A model generated the notes under the pieces. That model was given only the letters and a program-made list of their open reading frames with translations, did not search any database and had not been told where the DNA came from. Positions 11,763 to 24,000 of a stretch of DNA of 64,000 nucleotides are shown piece after piece. Numbering within the stretch: position 1 is the stretch's first letter; each line of letters starts with the position of its first letter. This DNA comes from Sanguinoderma infundibulare (Eukaryota > Basidiomycota > Agaricomycetes > Polyporales > Polyporaceae): positions 496,001-560,000 of the forward strand of contig JAVLRN010000004.1 of the NCBI GenBank assembly GCA_032821775.1. Reading direction: 5' to 3'. Made by a program: the position numbers and the translations under genes.

Positions 11763-13969
11763 ATGAAGCGCACCAAAATGTCCTCAGAGGACGGCATCAC
11801 TCAAGCGAACAAGCGACAGAAGCTCTCGGACGACACCGATACCCACGACGCTGACGAAGGAGGGTGGACAAAGGTCGAGAAACGCAAGACGAAGAAACAG
11901 AAGAAGATGGACACAAAGCTCGAGGTGCGTATTGAATTGCTTTCATGCTGCAGTACCTCGTGAACCCACACTTCCTGTTCAGGCCAGCCCGCCTAGGTTC
12001 ATGTACGCGAAGAGTGAGATCATGAGGAGAAGAGAGGCTGTCGGAATCAGCGTGCGTCTGTGTCATTTTTGGCGGTGATAGTCGTGCTCAACGAACCTGC
12101 AGGACGTTCGGGAGCTTGTCTTGCACCTAACTGCGGACGCACCCCCGCCCAGCTGGGTCAGAGTTGAGGTATGTTACGTCTCCATCGCATACACTCTCTC
12201 CCCGCGTTAAGGACATTCTCAGAATCCCCGCTCCATCAACAAAGTCCTCGCTCTTCTGATACCCGGACTAACGGCAGACATCCTGTCCCTCCCACCTATC
12301 CCCACATCCGCCACGTCGAATCCAAACGTCCCTCTGCAAATACCTCTACCAGAGACAAATGCGGCAGGGGAGAGCTCCTCCGGGATCCCCTTTATCAACT
12401 CAACCTTCACGTACGCGTGCCCGACGCGCGCCCCAGGTGATCAGTCGCGCATGCACTCAGTCCTGAATACGTTCTTCCAAGGACCTGTCACCGGAGAGGA
12501 GAAGAAGAGACGAATGACCGAACGCTTGGCCTGTGAGTGCAAAAATAGCGATGCATTTCTCCTTTCCTCACGCGCTGCTCGCTTCAGCAGAACGAGCACA
12601 AGAGAAGTCTCCAATGCACTACCTTCTTTCCCTCGAACAGATGATAGAAAACAGTTACCCGGTTCCATCATACCTTGCGGAGGTGTTCGAGAAGCCCCCA
12701 GGATGGGTAGAGACTAATGTCACTACAGCAGACGCGACCCTGCTTTCCCCATCGGTGGGCGAAGTTGCGCGAATATACGCAGTCGACTGCGAGATGGTGT
12801 GTACCCCTTCTGCTGCGTTCCTCACGTGCTTATCAAATGTCACGCAGTGTCTTACGGAAGAGGGCAAACAACTCGCACGCGTATGCCTGATAGACTACAC
12901 CTCTGGAATCGTCGTCTACGATCAGCTCGTGAAGCCGAGCAAACCTATCACCGACTACCTGACCCGCTGGTCCGGCATTACCGCCGAAGCCCTCGAGACC
13001 GCGACGGCGACATTTGAGGACGTCCAGTCGCACGTTCTCTCTGTTCTCTCCGTCTCGCCCCCTCCGGTGCTGGTCGGGCACTCGCTCGAATCAGATTTGC
13101 AGGCCCTGAAGATCTGCCATCCGCGGTGTATTGATACGGCTGTGATCTATCACCATCCGAGAGGACGGCCGCTGAAGCCTGGATTGGCGTGGCTGACGAA
13201 GAAGTGGTGCGGGCGCGAGATTCAGAACCGCGGTGAGGGCGGGCACGACCCAGAAGAAGACGCACGGGCGTGCGTAGACCTATTGAAGAAGAAGGTCGAG
13301 AACGGTGCGCGCTAGCTTCACCTCTCCATGGCTCGTACTTTTACCGGACTGACGGACTCGCTGTCAGGGCCCGGATTCGGTGAGTTCAAAACAGACACCG
13401 AGTCGATCTTCGAACGCATGTCCCGTGCCCGTACGAAAGGCGTCTCGGTCACTTCGGCTGTCGTAGACCACGGCAACCCGAGCACATGGCATGGCCAGAA
13501 GGCGACGACGTGCGTCGCGTGCAAGTCCGATGCTGACGTTCTCACCGGTCTACTCACCTCCCTGGACTCGCACCACTTCCTCTTCGGCCGCTTTACTGAG
13601 CTCGCCGATGTCCGCGGGTGGATCACGCCCAAGGCCACGGGAGATGCGTCTGTCGAGCCCACCGCGTCCATGAACAGGGGTGCCGATGCGCTTCTGCAGG
13701 CGATGAAGACGCTCGACGGGCAGCTGCGCGAGCTCTATCGGAAGCTTCCACCACGCACGGCTGTAGTCATCTTCACGGGGCACGCGGACCCGCGACGGAT
13801 GTCGGAGCTGAACGCGCGCAAGGCGGCGTTCGAGAACGCGCTGAAGACCGGGAAGAATGTAGATGGGATGGAGAAGGAGGCGAGGTGGACGAGTGCGGAG
13901 GGGCGGGAGCTGGAGGAGGAGGTTGAGAAGGCGAAGAGGGGTCTCTTATTCTTGGGGGTCAAGGCATGA
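11763..13969 (+). CDS. REX1/RNH70-type DEDDh RNA 3'-5' exonuclease
   Basis: Nuclear 3'-5' exoribonuclease family acting in rRNA/tRNA 3'-end trimming (family knowledge). Seven exons: 11763-11924, 11983-12051, 12103-12168, 12223-12532, 12588-12796, 12848-13304, 13368-13969; 624 residues, phases consistent. The N-terminus is basic with KRKTKKQKKM, a likely nuclear signal. The exonuclease core starts at IYAVDCEM (first Asp and Glu). It continues with VYDQLVKP, GHSLESDLQALK (second Asp region) and HDPEEDARACVDLL (last His/Asp). The last intron (13305-13367) contains a stop and an ATG that could mislead annotation into two genes. Splicing joins VENG to PGFGEFKTDTESIF and restores the conserved C-terminal domain (DHGNPSTWHG, GRFTELADVRGW). 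A ruined partial copy lies at 30240-30930. Confidence 0.88.
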
Positions 13970-14155
13970 CGTTGGAAAATAGAACGTAGGTATTCACGGT
14001 GTTTGACATGACTGCGCTTTACGAAGGATGTTTCTCATAGTAGCGAGAAACAACACGTGGCGGACTCGCACCATCACCGGCGGCGCTTCTTCGATGCAGT
14101 CGATATCTTGTCCGGTATCCACCGTCATCGCACATATGCCAGTCCGCCGCTCGCA

Positions 14156-15998
14156 ATGACTTCCATACCTCATTACTTGCCCTCGTCTTCACCACTCCTC
14201 TCACTCCCCTCCGAGCTGCAGGTCGCCGTGTTCTTGAAGCTCGACTTGGCAGACCTCGTCGCGTGCCGCAAGGTACGATGCCTTATCGGATTGGGCCTCC
14301 TCCGCCTGTAACAGTCTTCCTTTGTCAGGTCTGCCGCCAACTTCGGGACGTCGCCGATGTCCCTGCTCTGGAGTTAAAGCGCGAGCTGAGCTATGCGTCT
14401 ATGCTCGAGGGACCCATCGAAGACCGCGGTGCATCTGTCGCCGAACGTCTGGACGCTCTTCGAGCGTACCGGTCCGCCTGGCGCATCCCATCTTTGATCG
14501 TCGATGATATACCACATCTGGATCGTTCACGACGTCAATTTTTAGACATCAGCGGGGGTTTCTTTCCAAGTATCGTGGAGACACGTGATCATCTCGAGCT
14601 CTTCCGTCCAGCGTCCACAATCAGAGGCATCAAGGGGCAAACCCGGATGTACAATATAGCCTCACTGCAGTTGCACTTGCACAGCGTTGCTGCAGATGCA
14701 TCACAGGGCCTGCTTCTCACCATTGGACTGCTGCCAAGTGACCACGAGTACGTATCAAAAACGTCTATTATGCGCTTGCTAATGAATTTACTCAGAACTC
14801 TTGTATGCCGCCCTTTGTCTCTATCCGACGAAAATGTAGCACCCCACCCGGCGTGTCAGCTGCCAGTGTTCAAGATCGGCGAGGGCGTTAGGGGTTGGTT
14901 TGGGTTACAGTTGCAGGGAGACCTTCTAGGTTTATGCTACCGGGGCAGTGATCACGTAACGCTGCATGTATTCAACTGGAAGACCGGATCACTGGTCTAC
15001 GTAAGTTGATATCCAGTTTCCCCAAGAGCAAGATTACTGACACCAACTCCAGCGATACAAGGACTCAGACTCCAAGCTCGGCATCTTCTGCTTCCTGGAC
15101 GACCGACATGTCCTTCTCCTCACCCACGATGGCTTGATCGCCTTCCAGATCGATCCCGCCCTACCGGTCGCGGACCCTGCTCTTCCTAGGGATCTACAAA
15201 GCCAAGAATGTCCATGTTCCGCACTCATCCTCCGCTTTCCGCCCACCACAAAGGATGCGAGTCTTACGGCGGGCGCCGTCTACTCACGGATCCCTCTGCA
15301 CTGCACCGACGACACTCCTTCGTTTCGCCACGATCCGGCCTCGACCGTCTTCGCGGTCTCCTTCCAAGTGCAAGTGATGATCGCGGACTCGGTGCGCGAA
15401 CTGCCATCCTACACGCACCAAGACGTTCTCCTTCTCGTGCCGTATGCGACGTTTTCCAAACACCTTCGGTCCCCCCGACCACCCGGTCCGGGTCCGGGTC
15501 CTCGGGTCGTTGAGTGGGCGGAATGGGGTCCCGGTGGCACGCGGCTCGTGCGCTATGGACAGAGGGTGCTCACCGTCTCCGCGTTCGGGCCCAAGTGCGC
15601 CTTGTCCTGCCAGCACGGGCACTCGGAGCGCTACAGCGTATTCGTGTTCGAAGTCCACCCGTCGTGTACGAAATCGACGCAGGCTCCGGACGACCCCGAC
15701 GTCGTTTCTGCGCAGGAGTTCTTCGAGCTGGACGAGGTGGTTGCCAGCTCGAACTTGGGCCTCGACGGCATCGTTCGGACGACGGTGCCGATCACCGTCA
15801 CTCGCATCCCGGTCGATGCCTCCATCCAATGGTCCGCGGATCATAGATATCCGGCGCGGCTCGTTCTCACAGACGACGGTGTGGTTCTCTTTGTGAGTAC
15901 GCCCTTACTATTTGGCGATCGGTCTTGACATTGTTTTGCAGACGGACAGCCATTACGTTCCCCAGGCGCATCATCCGGTCCTCACGTGCTTCATTTGA
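14156..15998 (+). CDS. F-box protein, type X copy 1
   Basis: Putative substrate-recognition subunit of an SCF ubiquitin ligase, 545 residues. Exons 14156-14272, 14329-14747, 14796-15000, 15053-15892, 15942-15998. The F-box lies near the N-terminus (SLPSELQVAVFLKLDLADLV and on through CRKVCRQLRDV), split by intron 1. The rest is a long domain with no repeats that I recognise. Intron 2 is only 48 nt and in frame, but has GTACGT, a GCTAAT branch site and CAG, and recurs in copy 2, so it is treated as spliced. Exons 1-3 have lengths 117/419/205 against 114/419/205 in copy 2 at 31177. It follows the REX1 gene head-to-tail by about 190 bp, and the pair was duplicated together. Substrate unknown. 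Confidence 0.82.
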
Positions 15999-16024
15999 AG
16001 AAAGCGAATATTATCCTGTAGAAC

Positions 16025-16576
16025 CTAGGCATGTTGTCGTAGCAGGGATGATTTGAACTTATCGCCGTCGATGCGCCGCTGCTTGCGGCATGAGCCTGAG
16101 GAGAGTGGACCGACGCAGCGGGACGCACGGCGGCAGGGCACACAAGGCGACGACGGCGGTGAGCTCGTTGCAGTTCGCGGATCGGCGGGTGCCCAATGCC
16201 GAGAGCCAGATTTCGGAGGTCGAGGAGGAGGAATACGAGGATGAGGAGGCGAGGGGATCGATGTCGATGCAGGGGAAGAAAAGGGTCCTTTTCCAGAGCG
16301 GGCAGGGTTTGACGACCCAAGGGATAGTGGACGAGGAGGTTGAAGCGGAAAAGAGGGCATGTGAGTCCACCTCGAGTGCCAGTGGAGGACTTGGAGAGCA
16401 AATGGGGTCGTCTCGGCCGTCGCTGTGCGGTTCTGAGAATTGTGCTACGTCGCGGGAGGAGAGGCGCGAGCATTCGCGCCCGCAGTCGCTTCGCAGTCAC
16501 AGTCCGGAGCCCAATATGCGGACGAGGTAGAAGTGAAGGACCAGATATCGCATGCGGTATGAGCATAAGGCCATGA
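16025..16576 (+). pseudogene. 7TM family member B, C-terminal tail fragment
   Basis: Inverted copy of the last part of exon 4 of the 7TM gene at 3895-5414. It contains the tail motifs AVSSLQFADRRVPNAESQIS and SMSMQGKK..LFQSGQGLTT, but no membrane segments and no upstream exons. Cut off close to the stop of the F-box gene on its left. Part of the inverted duplication that carries hyd3. Confidence 0.8.
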
Positions 16577-16997
16577 GGGTCGAGAGTCTGATCCAGCCAG
16601 CTTCTTGATCGGCTGGTGCACCTACTTACCAAATTGTATACATCGCAATGGAGACCTTGGATCCTAAGTAAGTGCTGTGTCCTCGAAGTTTGTCGAGTCA
16701 ATGTAAGGTGCACATCGAATATTGTATTTAGTAGTCGGAAGCGCATTGGGCAGGTTCTTAATGCGAACGCACGGTACGTGGGGTTGTGGTACCCGGCATT
16801 CGGACAATTTCACACTTTACGGTTAACACGGGGGCTGAGAGAGGGTTGTGATCAGCCGCGGCTAATCTCCCAAGTCGGTCATCTCTGGGAACTCCCGAGG
16901 TTAGCGTTCAACAGGCTCTAACTTGCGTCGTTAGCTGCGTCCTCGGCATCGCCCGTACCGAACCTTTCGATTCGATCCGGCCGTCACCCTCTGACCA
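16577..16997. other. duplicated spacer
   Basis: Inverted copy of about 3480-3880. No gene recognised; it links the 7TM tail fragment to the hyd3 promoter as in the other arm. Confidence 0.6.
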
Positions 16998-17040
16998 GAG
17001 GGCTGACGATCGCAGGACTCCCGCCATCTTCAGCCCTCGG
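16998..17040. promoter_or_regulatory. decayed palindrome upstream of hyd3
   Basis: Same position relative to hyd3 as the perfect palindrome relative to hyd2. The outer arms GAGGGCTGA and TCAGCCCTC are retained, while several inner bases no longer pair. It shows the palindrome predates the duplication or one arm has since been homogenised. Confidence 0.6.
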
Positions 17041-17072
17041 CTCACAGCGACGCACAGACCATCGTCCTCAAG

Positions 17073-17079
17073 TATAAAA
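17073..17079 (+). promoter_or_regulatory. TATA box of hyd3
   Basis: TATAAAA 114-120 bp upstream of the hyd3 ATG; same spacing as in hyd1. Confidence 0.6.
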
Positions 17080-17192
17080 CCCATCTGGAGGACGGAGAAG
17101 GGATGTCAGCTCGCAGTCGCTCTTCTCCCGCACGCCAGCACCATCCGAACACTCCCTCGCAGCAGACTTCGTCCTCTTCAACCGTCTTCACC

Positions 17193-17609
17193 ATGCTCGC
17201 TCGCTTTGTTGCTGTCGCCACACTTTTTGCGCTGCCCCTCCTTGCCGTCGCTGCTCCCGATGGCGGTAGCTGCAAAACTGGCACCCTGGCCTGCTGCGAA
17301 GATCTCGTTGGCGTTTTATCCCCTGAGAATAGTGTACGCGTTCTGACACGTTCTATAACCCAGATTGGCGGCCACATTCTGGGCGTCGAGTCCACGGACC
17401 AGCTTGGTACCGCGTGCGACCCGATCATCGCCGGCTCTCCCTGCAACAAGCGGCTTGCGTGCTGCCAGAATGAGGTCGTGAGTGTCCAGTCATCGTCTTT
17501 CCTGTCTCTAATGTTGATGGACCGGCTGATTGGGGCTTTGCAGCTCATTGCGGGTTTGCCGTTCTTCGGCTCTGGGGCTTACACCGACTGCGCCCCCGTA
17601 ACGCCTTGA
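17193..17609 (+). CDS. class I hydrophobin (hyd3)
   Basis: Complete secreted hydrophobin. Exons 17193-17306, 17364-17477, 17544-17609 give 97 residues. Signal peptide MLARFVAVATLFALPLLAVA. Eight cysteines: SC-X6-CC, GTAC, SPC-X5-CC, and a last Cys in YTDCAPVTP*. The first intron is 57 nt with a weak donor (GTTGGC, where hyd2 has GTGAGT) and is free of stops, so a retained-intron form of 116 residues is possible. Paralogue of hyd2 in the opposite arm of the inverted duplication. Expected to coat aerial hyphae or fruiting tissue (family knowledge). Confidence 0.87.
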   Translation: MLARFVAVATLFALPLLAVAAPDGGSCKTGTLACCEDLVGVLSPENSVRVLTRSITQIGGHILGVESTDQLGTACDPIIAGSPCNKRLACCQNEVVSVQSSSFLSLMLMDRLIGALQLIAGLPFFGSGAYTDCAPVTP

Positions 17610-18678
17610 GCCTTTTGGATCGAGCTTGGTTGAAGGAGCATACCGTGAACCTTGCTTACTGTATCGACTCGCAATGCATTGCTCTGTGACGCCATTTGCC
17701 CCTGCGTAATATGCGTGATGATCTACGGTGCAGGATGCAATGAATGCGTGCTTTACTTGGTCAGACGACGGCTCGCATATGGAAATATAGACAGCATTGC
17801 AAGCGCACCGATTCCAGTTCGCCGACGTGCCAGCGCTTGGGATTTGAAACTGTGACGTAGCCCGGGGGACTTGCAAGACTAAATTAATCCGCCTAGTTGA
17901 AGCTGTGAACGACTTGAGAGCATGAGGGGTACGTAGTAGCTTGCAGAAGACAGGCTTGTTGTCGGAAGGTGTTTGTGCACGAGCGGTGCTTCCGGCCCGG
18001 GTCCGTCCCGCGTGTCTTTAGGGCAGGCGCGGCGTATTGCCAGCACCCACTAGTACTGGCAGCGGCCCCCAGTGGTCCTACATGCCGCTTTCTCAACAAG
18101 TAAACCCTGCTCGGTGAGCGTGTTTCGTGAACATTTACGACAGAGCGTTAGTGCTGACATTACTCACATAACGACCTGTGGATCGTGATCAAGGTTTACT
18201 TGAATTGAGTACCCGAATCTCCGAGTCCATCATCATCATCGTTCCTGCCAGTGGTCTGTTCGTATGCAGGTGCGGACTCAGGATGGACGGAAGTATGTGG
18301 TGAGTTAAGACTGCTGAAGTTTAGCATCGACTGACGACTGGACTCGCGCAGGCCCGGGTGTAATGGCAATCCCCCCACAAAAAGCAAATGCGATGTACTT
18401 TGCAAGGCAGGCATCACTGGTGCGTCAATTCATCGAGATTACCGTGGCGGGTCTCCTAACACCGGTACAGTACGTCTCACTTGGAGTGACCATCTTTCCC
18501 CGCCTCAAATGACGGGGATCTGTACACTACCTCCATTCCCTTCAACTTGCCGATAAGAATGCGGATCCGCCTCCCCTAACGCCGGACATTTATCACACCC
18601 GAAGATGATCCTCGCCGGTCGAAAGGTCCTCAAGACCTTGTCAGCGTACGTCTGGTATTCTCGACCTCCTCAAGCACC
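17610..18678. other. intergenic, nothing recognised
   Basis: About 1.07 kb between hyd3 and the next 7TM gene. No coding model, RNA gene or repeat could be supported. Confidence 0.5.
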
Positions 18679-20014
18679 ATGTCCGCTCTCGTTCTCCCTC
18701 CGTTCTCCGTCCTCCTCCTGGAGGAGAGAGACGCCCTCGACCTACTGGTCATTGGTACCATCTTCGCCTCTTTCCTCATTCCGGCCGCCGTCCTCTTGTT
18801 CATTTTCACTCCTGTTCGCGCTTGGCGGACGCCGTTGTTTATCCTCAATGTCCTCGCTGTCATCCTCGGGCTCGTACAGCAGGTCCTGTACATATGCGCC
18901 ATAGTGAGTTGCACGGTATTTGTCCAGGGTCCTTGCCATCGTGTTCGTCGTGGCCAACACTAGCGAACCTGATGCATACAACAGATAAACACCCTCCTAC
19001 TCATACCCGTGCCATCCGCCATGCTCGTATCACTCCCGGCCTTCAACTTTCTAGTTCCAGTCTTTGTTCAATGTATCCCCATGATCCGGCTCATCGAGGC
19101 ATATCCGCCCAGCCAAAGCAGCCGCACGGTCAACATGGTCATCTATGTCCCCATTGTTGTGCTCAAGATTACCTCTCTGGTTAATGCGGGCTACGGCACA
19201 TACGCTATCGCATCCCGCACCGCGGACACGCTCGGTCTCATTACGGCTGCATGGGTCGTTTGGGACACGACGTACGTCAAGATACAGTGGGTCTTGCAAA
19301 TATTTGATGACATGTACGTGGATACGTGGATGCAGTACTCTGGTCAACCTTCTCGTCACGGTCGGCATCGCTGAGTATTCATCTAGGCTCGTAACCGGGT
19401 TGTTAGCCTACAAGCTATATCGAGGCGTCAATGCCATAAATCGGAACGGCGCCGACACAGGCAAATCCGTATCACGCCCCTCAATCTGTATGTATTCCCC
19501 TGCCCTCAGAGAAACTCTCGCCTGTTCTTCTGACATGCACTTTCCACCGTGATGAATAGACACGTGGGCCCTGCGCTTCCGAACGATTTTCAATGTCGCA
19601 AAGATCGTCATCGTGTTCTTCGATCCCAGCTTCTTCCACAGCGCGATTGTCATTACCGTCAACGGCTACCTGACCATCCTCGGGGTCCTGGTCTCCACGA
19701 TCTGGGGTTACGACACCCTGGTGCGACCAGCTGAGCCACCGAGAGCAGGTACGGCGATGGCCGCGGTGAGCACGCTGCCGGGGCGGTTCGCGTCGCGGCA
19801 GGTGCCACGCAATCCACATAACCTGGATGTACATGGAGAGGAGGACGAGTCAATGTCGTCGACATTGACGCGAGGGAGGAAAGGGATTCAATCCCCGGGT
19901 GGTCCGATCTCGCGAGGCACGGCCGACAGGGGGCTTGCGGAACGGCGAGTCTCTGCCTCTTCCTCTGCCCTCGCTCCGGATCTGTCGTTCCGAACCCCGT
20001 TCTATGGCCAGTGA
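18679..20014 (+). CDS. seven-transmembrane protein, 7TM family member D
   Basis: Predicted membrane protein of 369 residues. Exons 18679-18903 (225), 18985-19313 (329), 19387-19487 (101), 19560-20014. The first two exon lengths equal those of member B. Landmarks are IGTIFASFLIPAAVLLFIF, RLIEAYPP, LKITSLVNA, VLQIFDDM and GVLVSTIWG. In exon 4 the segment that reads YYIAISNFVFP in member B is missing (RFRTIFNVAKIVIVF), an in-frame loss of roughly 13 residues that shortens the sixth membrane segment; topology and function may be affected. Tail hydrophilic and Arg/Ser-rich. Confidence 0.75.
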
Positions 20015-20551
20015 TGGTGAGCGTTTGCATCCGTTGTCACCGGCCTGTGTCGCTTCGTGTGTAGTGGCTATGCCTCTGCACGAGCCCCATGGCCAGTTTT
20101 GGTAATTAGTGTAGTTCCGTCTCGTTCTGCTCGTCCGCACTCGTTCCCGTGAATCTCGATTGTTATCTGCGAGGCATCCGCTCGCTCGCTCCGCTAGCTG
20201 TCTCCTGTCGTTTCTCGTATAAGTACTGCATATCTCGCTCTCTGTAAACCTCGTGGAATCAATACCAGTTCTGGGCATAGGCCCTCTTCTACTCTCTCCT
20301 TTGTCTGTCACTCGTCTTCTGGGTTCTTGCCCATTACATCGTGGTCTACACTCTCGGATGTTTGTGTCGGTCCGCATGGCGGATTAAGTCCGGACCTATG
20401 GCCTGGTTCTCTATTCACTCAGGAGGGGTGCATTTAAATGCACGCTGTTGTGGATTGCGTGGACCTCTCACTCTAGCAGAGCAGGATGTCTGGCGAGTAG
20501 CGTATGAGATGACCTTTGGTCTCCAGACTTGTGCACAAGGCGGGGAGAGTG
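20015..20551. other. intergenic with 16-bp palindrome and copia target site
   Basis: No gene recognised. A perfect palindrome GTGCATTTAAATGCAC sits at 20428-20443. The last five bases, GAGTG (20547-20551), are the left copy of the target-site duplication of the copia element. Confidence 0.6.
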
Positions 20552-20803
20552 TGTTAAGCGCTAGCTACTTCACGTCCCTCGACGGCATCACCCGGCGAGG
20601 GTTTTCCGTTTGCGATACCATGTCCCCAACCCTCACTCGTTCCGTCATCACGAGTGAGGGTGAGTCCGCAGTTCGTAGCGCACTCGTATCTTACATAGCT
20701 AACTGTCCCTGTAGTCTCTCATATCTAGGCTACAGGTCAATCTATAAACTCGTTCCGTCATCACGAGTGAGGTCTCTCATATCTAGGCTACAGGTTTTTA
20801 CAG
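20552..20803 (+). repeat. 5' LTR
   Basis: 252 bp, TGTTAAG...TTTTTACA. It contains short internal direct repeats (TCTCATATCTAGGCTACAGG and GTTCCGTCATCACGAGTGAG each occur twice). Confidence 0.93.
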
Positions 20804-20824
20804 GTTATGAGCCCCGTGCTCTAA
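20804..20824 (+). promoter_or_regulatory. primer binding site, half-tRNA-Met type
   Basis: GGTTATGAGCCCCGTGCTCT directly after the 5' LTR. Its complement (AGAGCACGGGGCTCATAACC) reads like the D-stem to anticodon-loop part of a methionine tRNA, with CAT at the anticodon. Copia-type elements are known to prime with an internal tRNA half rather than the 3' end. Confidence 0.7.
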
Positions 20825-21056
20825 TAATCGGAGCAACACTTGTAGCTTTCCATCTGCGCTTCCCTGCCTATCTCGTGGCATCACTACTCGCTTGCCTACC
20901 TTCTCTACGTCGTTTGTCGTCGCTATCGGGCGCATATATCCAGGTCAACGGATTACCTAGGTCGCTTTTCAGTGCATATAGTCAGCTCTTCACACTCATT
21001 CATTACCGTGGTACGCCTATCAATTCGATTCCCACTTCCCACTTCATTACTCCATC

Positions 21057-24000
21057 ATGGATCCTCAACCCGGCGGCGAAGATATCGATCCCCCTGCCGC
21101 TCATCGCCGCATACACTGCCATACCGTCCCATCATGGATCGCAGCTAAAAACGACGCTGAAGAGAAGCTCAGCCTGTCCAAGAACAACTGGCCCAAATGG
21201 TCGAAGAACGTATGCGGTGCTCTGGACCTCGCTGGCGGCAAACTCTCTTTGTACCTCACCGGAGGTATCGCTCGTCCGGGAGACGATCAGCTGGAGGATC
21301 AAGCCAATTGGGAAGCAAATGACGTGATGATCCGAGTGTACTGCCGGACACTCGTGGAAGGAGAAGACAGGCGAATCATCGAGGAGGCTCCTTCGGCCAA
21401 GGAGATGTCGACGGCGCTCAAGGAGCGCCACACCAAGCAAGGAGCGTACGGTCAGGTTCTCTACCTGCGCGACCTTCTCGACAAACGGTTCACATCCACA
21501 GATCCCCTCGACGCTCAAGCATGTACGTTTTACGAAATCTGCGAATGTATCAACGAAATCGGCCCTCTTGCCACAGATCAACTTGCTGTCGTCACCACTC
21601 TCCACGCACTCAACTTCATAGCAGAAGACATTGTCACCGGCCTCATAGGCGAGCAAACCAAGGACGACACCAGGCTAACGTTTGACCGAGTCCTCAAATG
21701 TCTCAAGCTCCATCAACAGCAAATCGACAGGAAAGCTCGTGCTGCACTCGCGACCGCGTCCGCTCCTGTTGTGCTCACGACTGCCTCCGCTCCTGTCGTA
21801 CTCGTGGCAACTACACAATACAAGTCGTCACACGGACCCTGTTCGAACTGCAAGAAACCCGGGCACTCTGTTGCTCGCTGTTGGGCCCCTGGCGGCGGCG
21901 CTGAGGGCCAACGTGAACAGATCCTCGCTGATGTTGAGAAGCGTCATGCTGAAAGGGAACGGCGCGCTGCTCTGTCATCTTCATCCACGTCCTCCACTTC
22001 TTCTGCACTGTCATCCGCTGCATCGGGAGCAAAGAAGGTCGTCAAGGACCATACCGGTCAAGCGTTTTACCTCGACAGTGACCACATCTATCCAATCTCA
22101 TCTGCTGACGCTGCTCTCTCTGCACTGTCATCTGCTTCGCTTCGAGCTGATGCATTCATCACCAACTCGCCCGACTCCATCCCTGCCTGGATTAGGGAAC
22201 TCAAAGGCGACACTGCGTTTTCTGCAATGACGGCCCTCATCGCTGATGGCTCGAAGCCATGGTACTTGGATTCTGGCGCGTCCGCTCACCTCACCCCTTT
22301 CAAAGCAGATTTCCTATCTCTTAGGACGATTCCCCCGCATGCCATTTACGGAGTTGACGGTTCTGTAATCCATGCAACTGCTGTCAGAACCATTCGACAA
22401 ATGCTGGAGAATGGCCATGTTTTAGAGCTTGCGGAGGCTCTATTCGTGCTGAAAGCAGCCGTTCGCCTCATATCCATACGCGCCCTATGCGACGGCAACT
22501 CAAACTACTCTGTCACATTTTCTCGCTCTGGCATAACCCTTTGTTCCCCCTCCGGCGATATCCTCTTCGAAGGCACACGTGCAGGTCATTCCATGTTCAC
22601 CCTCCAACCGTCCCCCCCTCGCGATTCACACTCTGCTCTCGTTGCTACCCGTTGTCCAAACATTGAAACCATCCACCGTCGTTACGGCCACCCGAGCTAC
22701 ACTACTGCATTCAAAATCGCTCGTAACCTCATTCGCCAAGGTATGCCAGTCGACCTTTCTGATCCACCTTTCAAATGTGAGTCATGCATTTTGGGGAAGC
22801 AGACTAGGTCAACTGTACCAAATGAGCGTTCTGGTGAGCGAGCGACGGTGGTGGGGCAATTGGTTTACATTGACGGGATTGGGCCTGAGTGCACTACCTC
22901 AGCGAATGGACACCTGTACTCCCTAGACTTAATCGATGACTTCTCTTCCTACTGCTGGGCTTTCCCGTGCACCTTGATGAAAGTAATGGCAGTCGTCCTT
23001 CATTGCTGGGTCCTAGCCATGTGAGCAGCCAGACACACAGTCGTCACTGTACAAATCGACAATGGGGAACTCGATTCCCGGGAGATACGTGAAGTCCTCG
23101 CTGACTTGGGGATCAAAGTCCATGAAACAGCACCTTACACTTCTGCACACAATGGCCGCATCAAACACGTCCATCGCACCCTGCATGAAAAGTCTCGGAC
23201 GATGAGAATCACCACAAATCTACCGGAAAGCCATTGGGATGAACTGTACGTCACTGCATGCTACCTGTACAACCACACGCCCTGCTCCACTCTGCCAAAT
23301 GACACTACGCCCTTCGAAGTGTTCCACAGCAAACCACCTGACAACTCACATCTCCGCGAAATTGGATGCCATGCTTTCGTGCTGATCCCAATGCATAACC
23401 CCAAGCTCTGCCTGCACTCACACAAATGTATTCTTGTTGGCTACGGCCAGACATCAAAAATGTACTGCTGCTATCATCGGGAGACCCACTGTATCATAGA
23501 ATCTTGCCACATTCATTTTATAGAGTCTCACGAAGATCCTCTATTACATGCGAATGCCATTCCACGATCATCACCCCTGCAACCAACACTCATCCACGAT
23601 GACCCCATCCCTTTCATTTCCAACCTACCATGCGCCGCCGCACCCCAAGCCCCTCTACCACTCCCCCCCCACCCCACTTCACCAATTCCACATTCATGCC
23701 CACCATCACCTGTCCCACCACCTTCCCCTCCCTTACCACCCAGTCCATCCCCTCCCTGCACACCATCACCTCCCCCCCGACCAGTCGAAGTCCCGCCGGC
23801 TCCTGCACAATGCTCCACATGACCAGCAGCACCAACTCAGCTCGCCGCACAACAACAAGGAATCCCCTACACTTCACAATTCGAGCAAGCTGTCACCGAT
23901 TCCGTCACCACTGGTGAACGTGTCCATGAGCAGCATGCGGCGGCCAAATCGCGCATGCTTTGGGCCGCTAACCACACCACAGAGTCTCCGGATTGCATCG

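Noticed and set aside
13328..13969. Separate gene starting at 13328
   Set aside because: Its first codons lie in an intron; the rest is the last exon of the REX1-type gene, with fitting splice sites and phase.
20015..20546. A second LTR element left of the copia element
   Set aside because: TATA-like and promoter-like words occur, but no partner LTR or target duplication was found.
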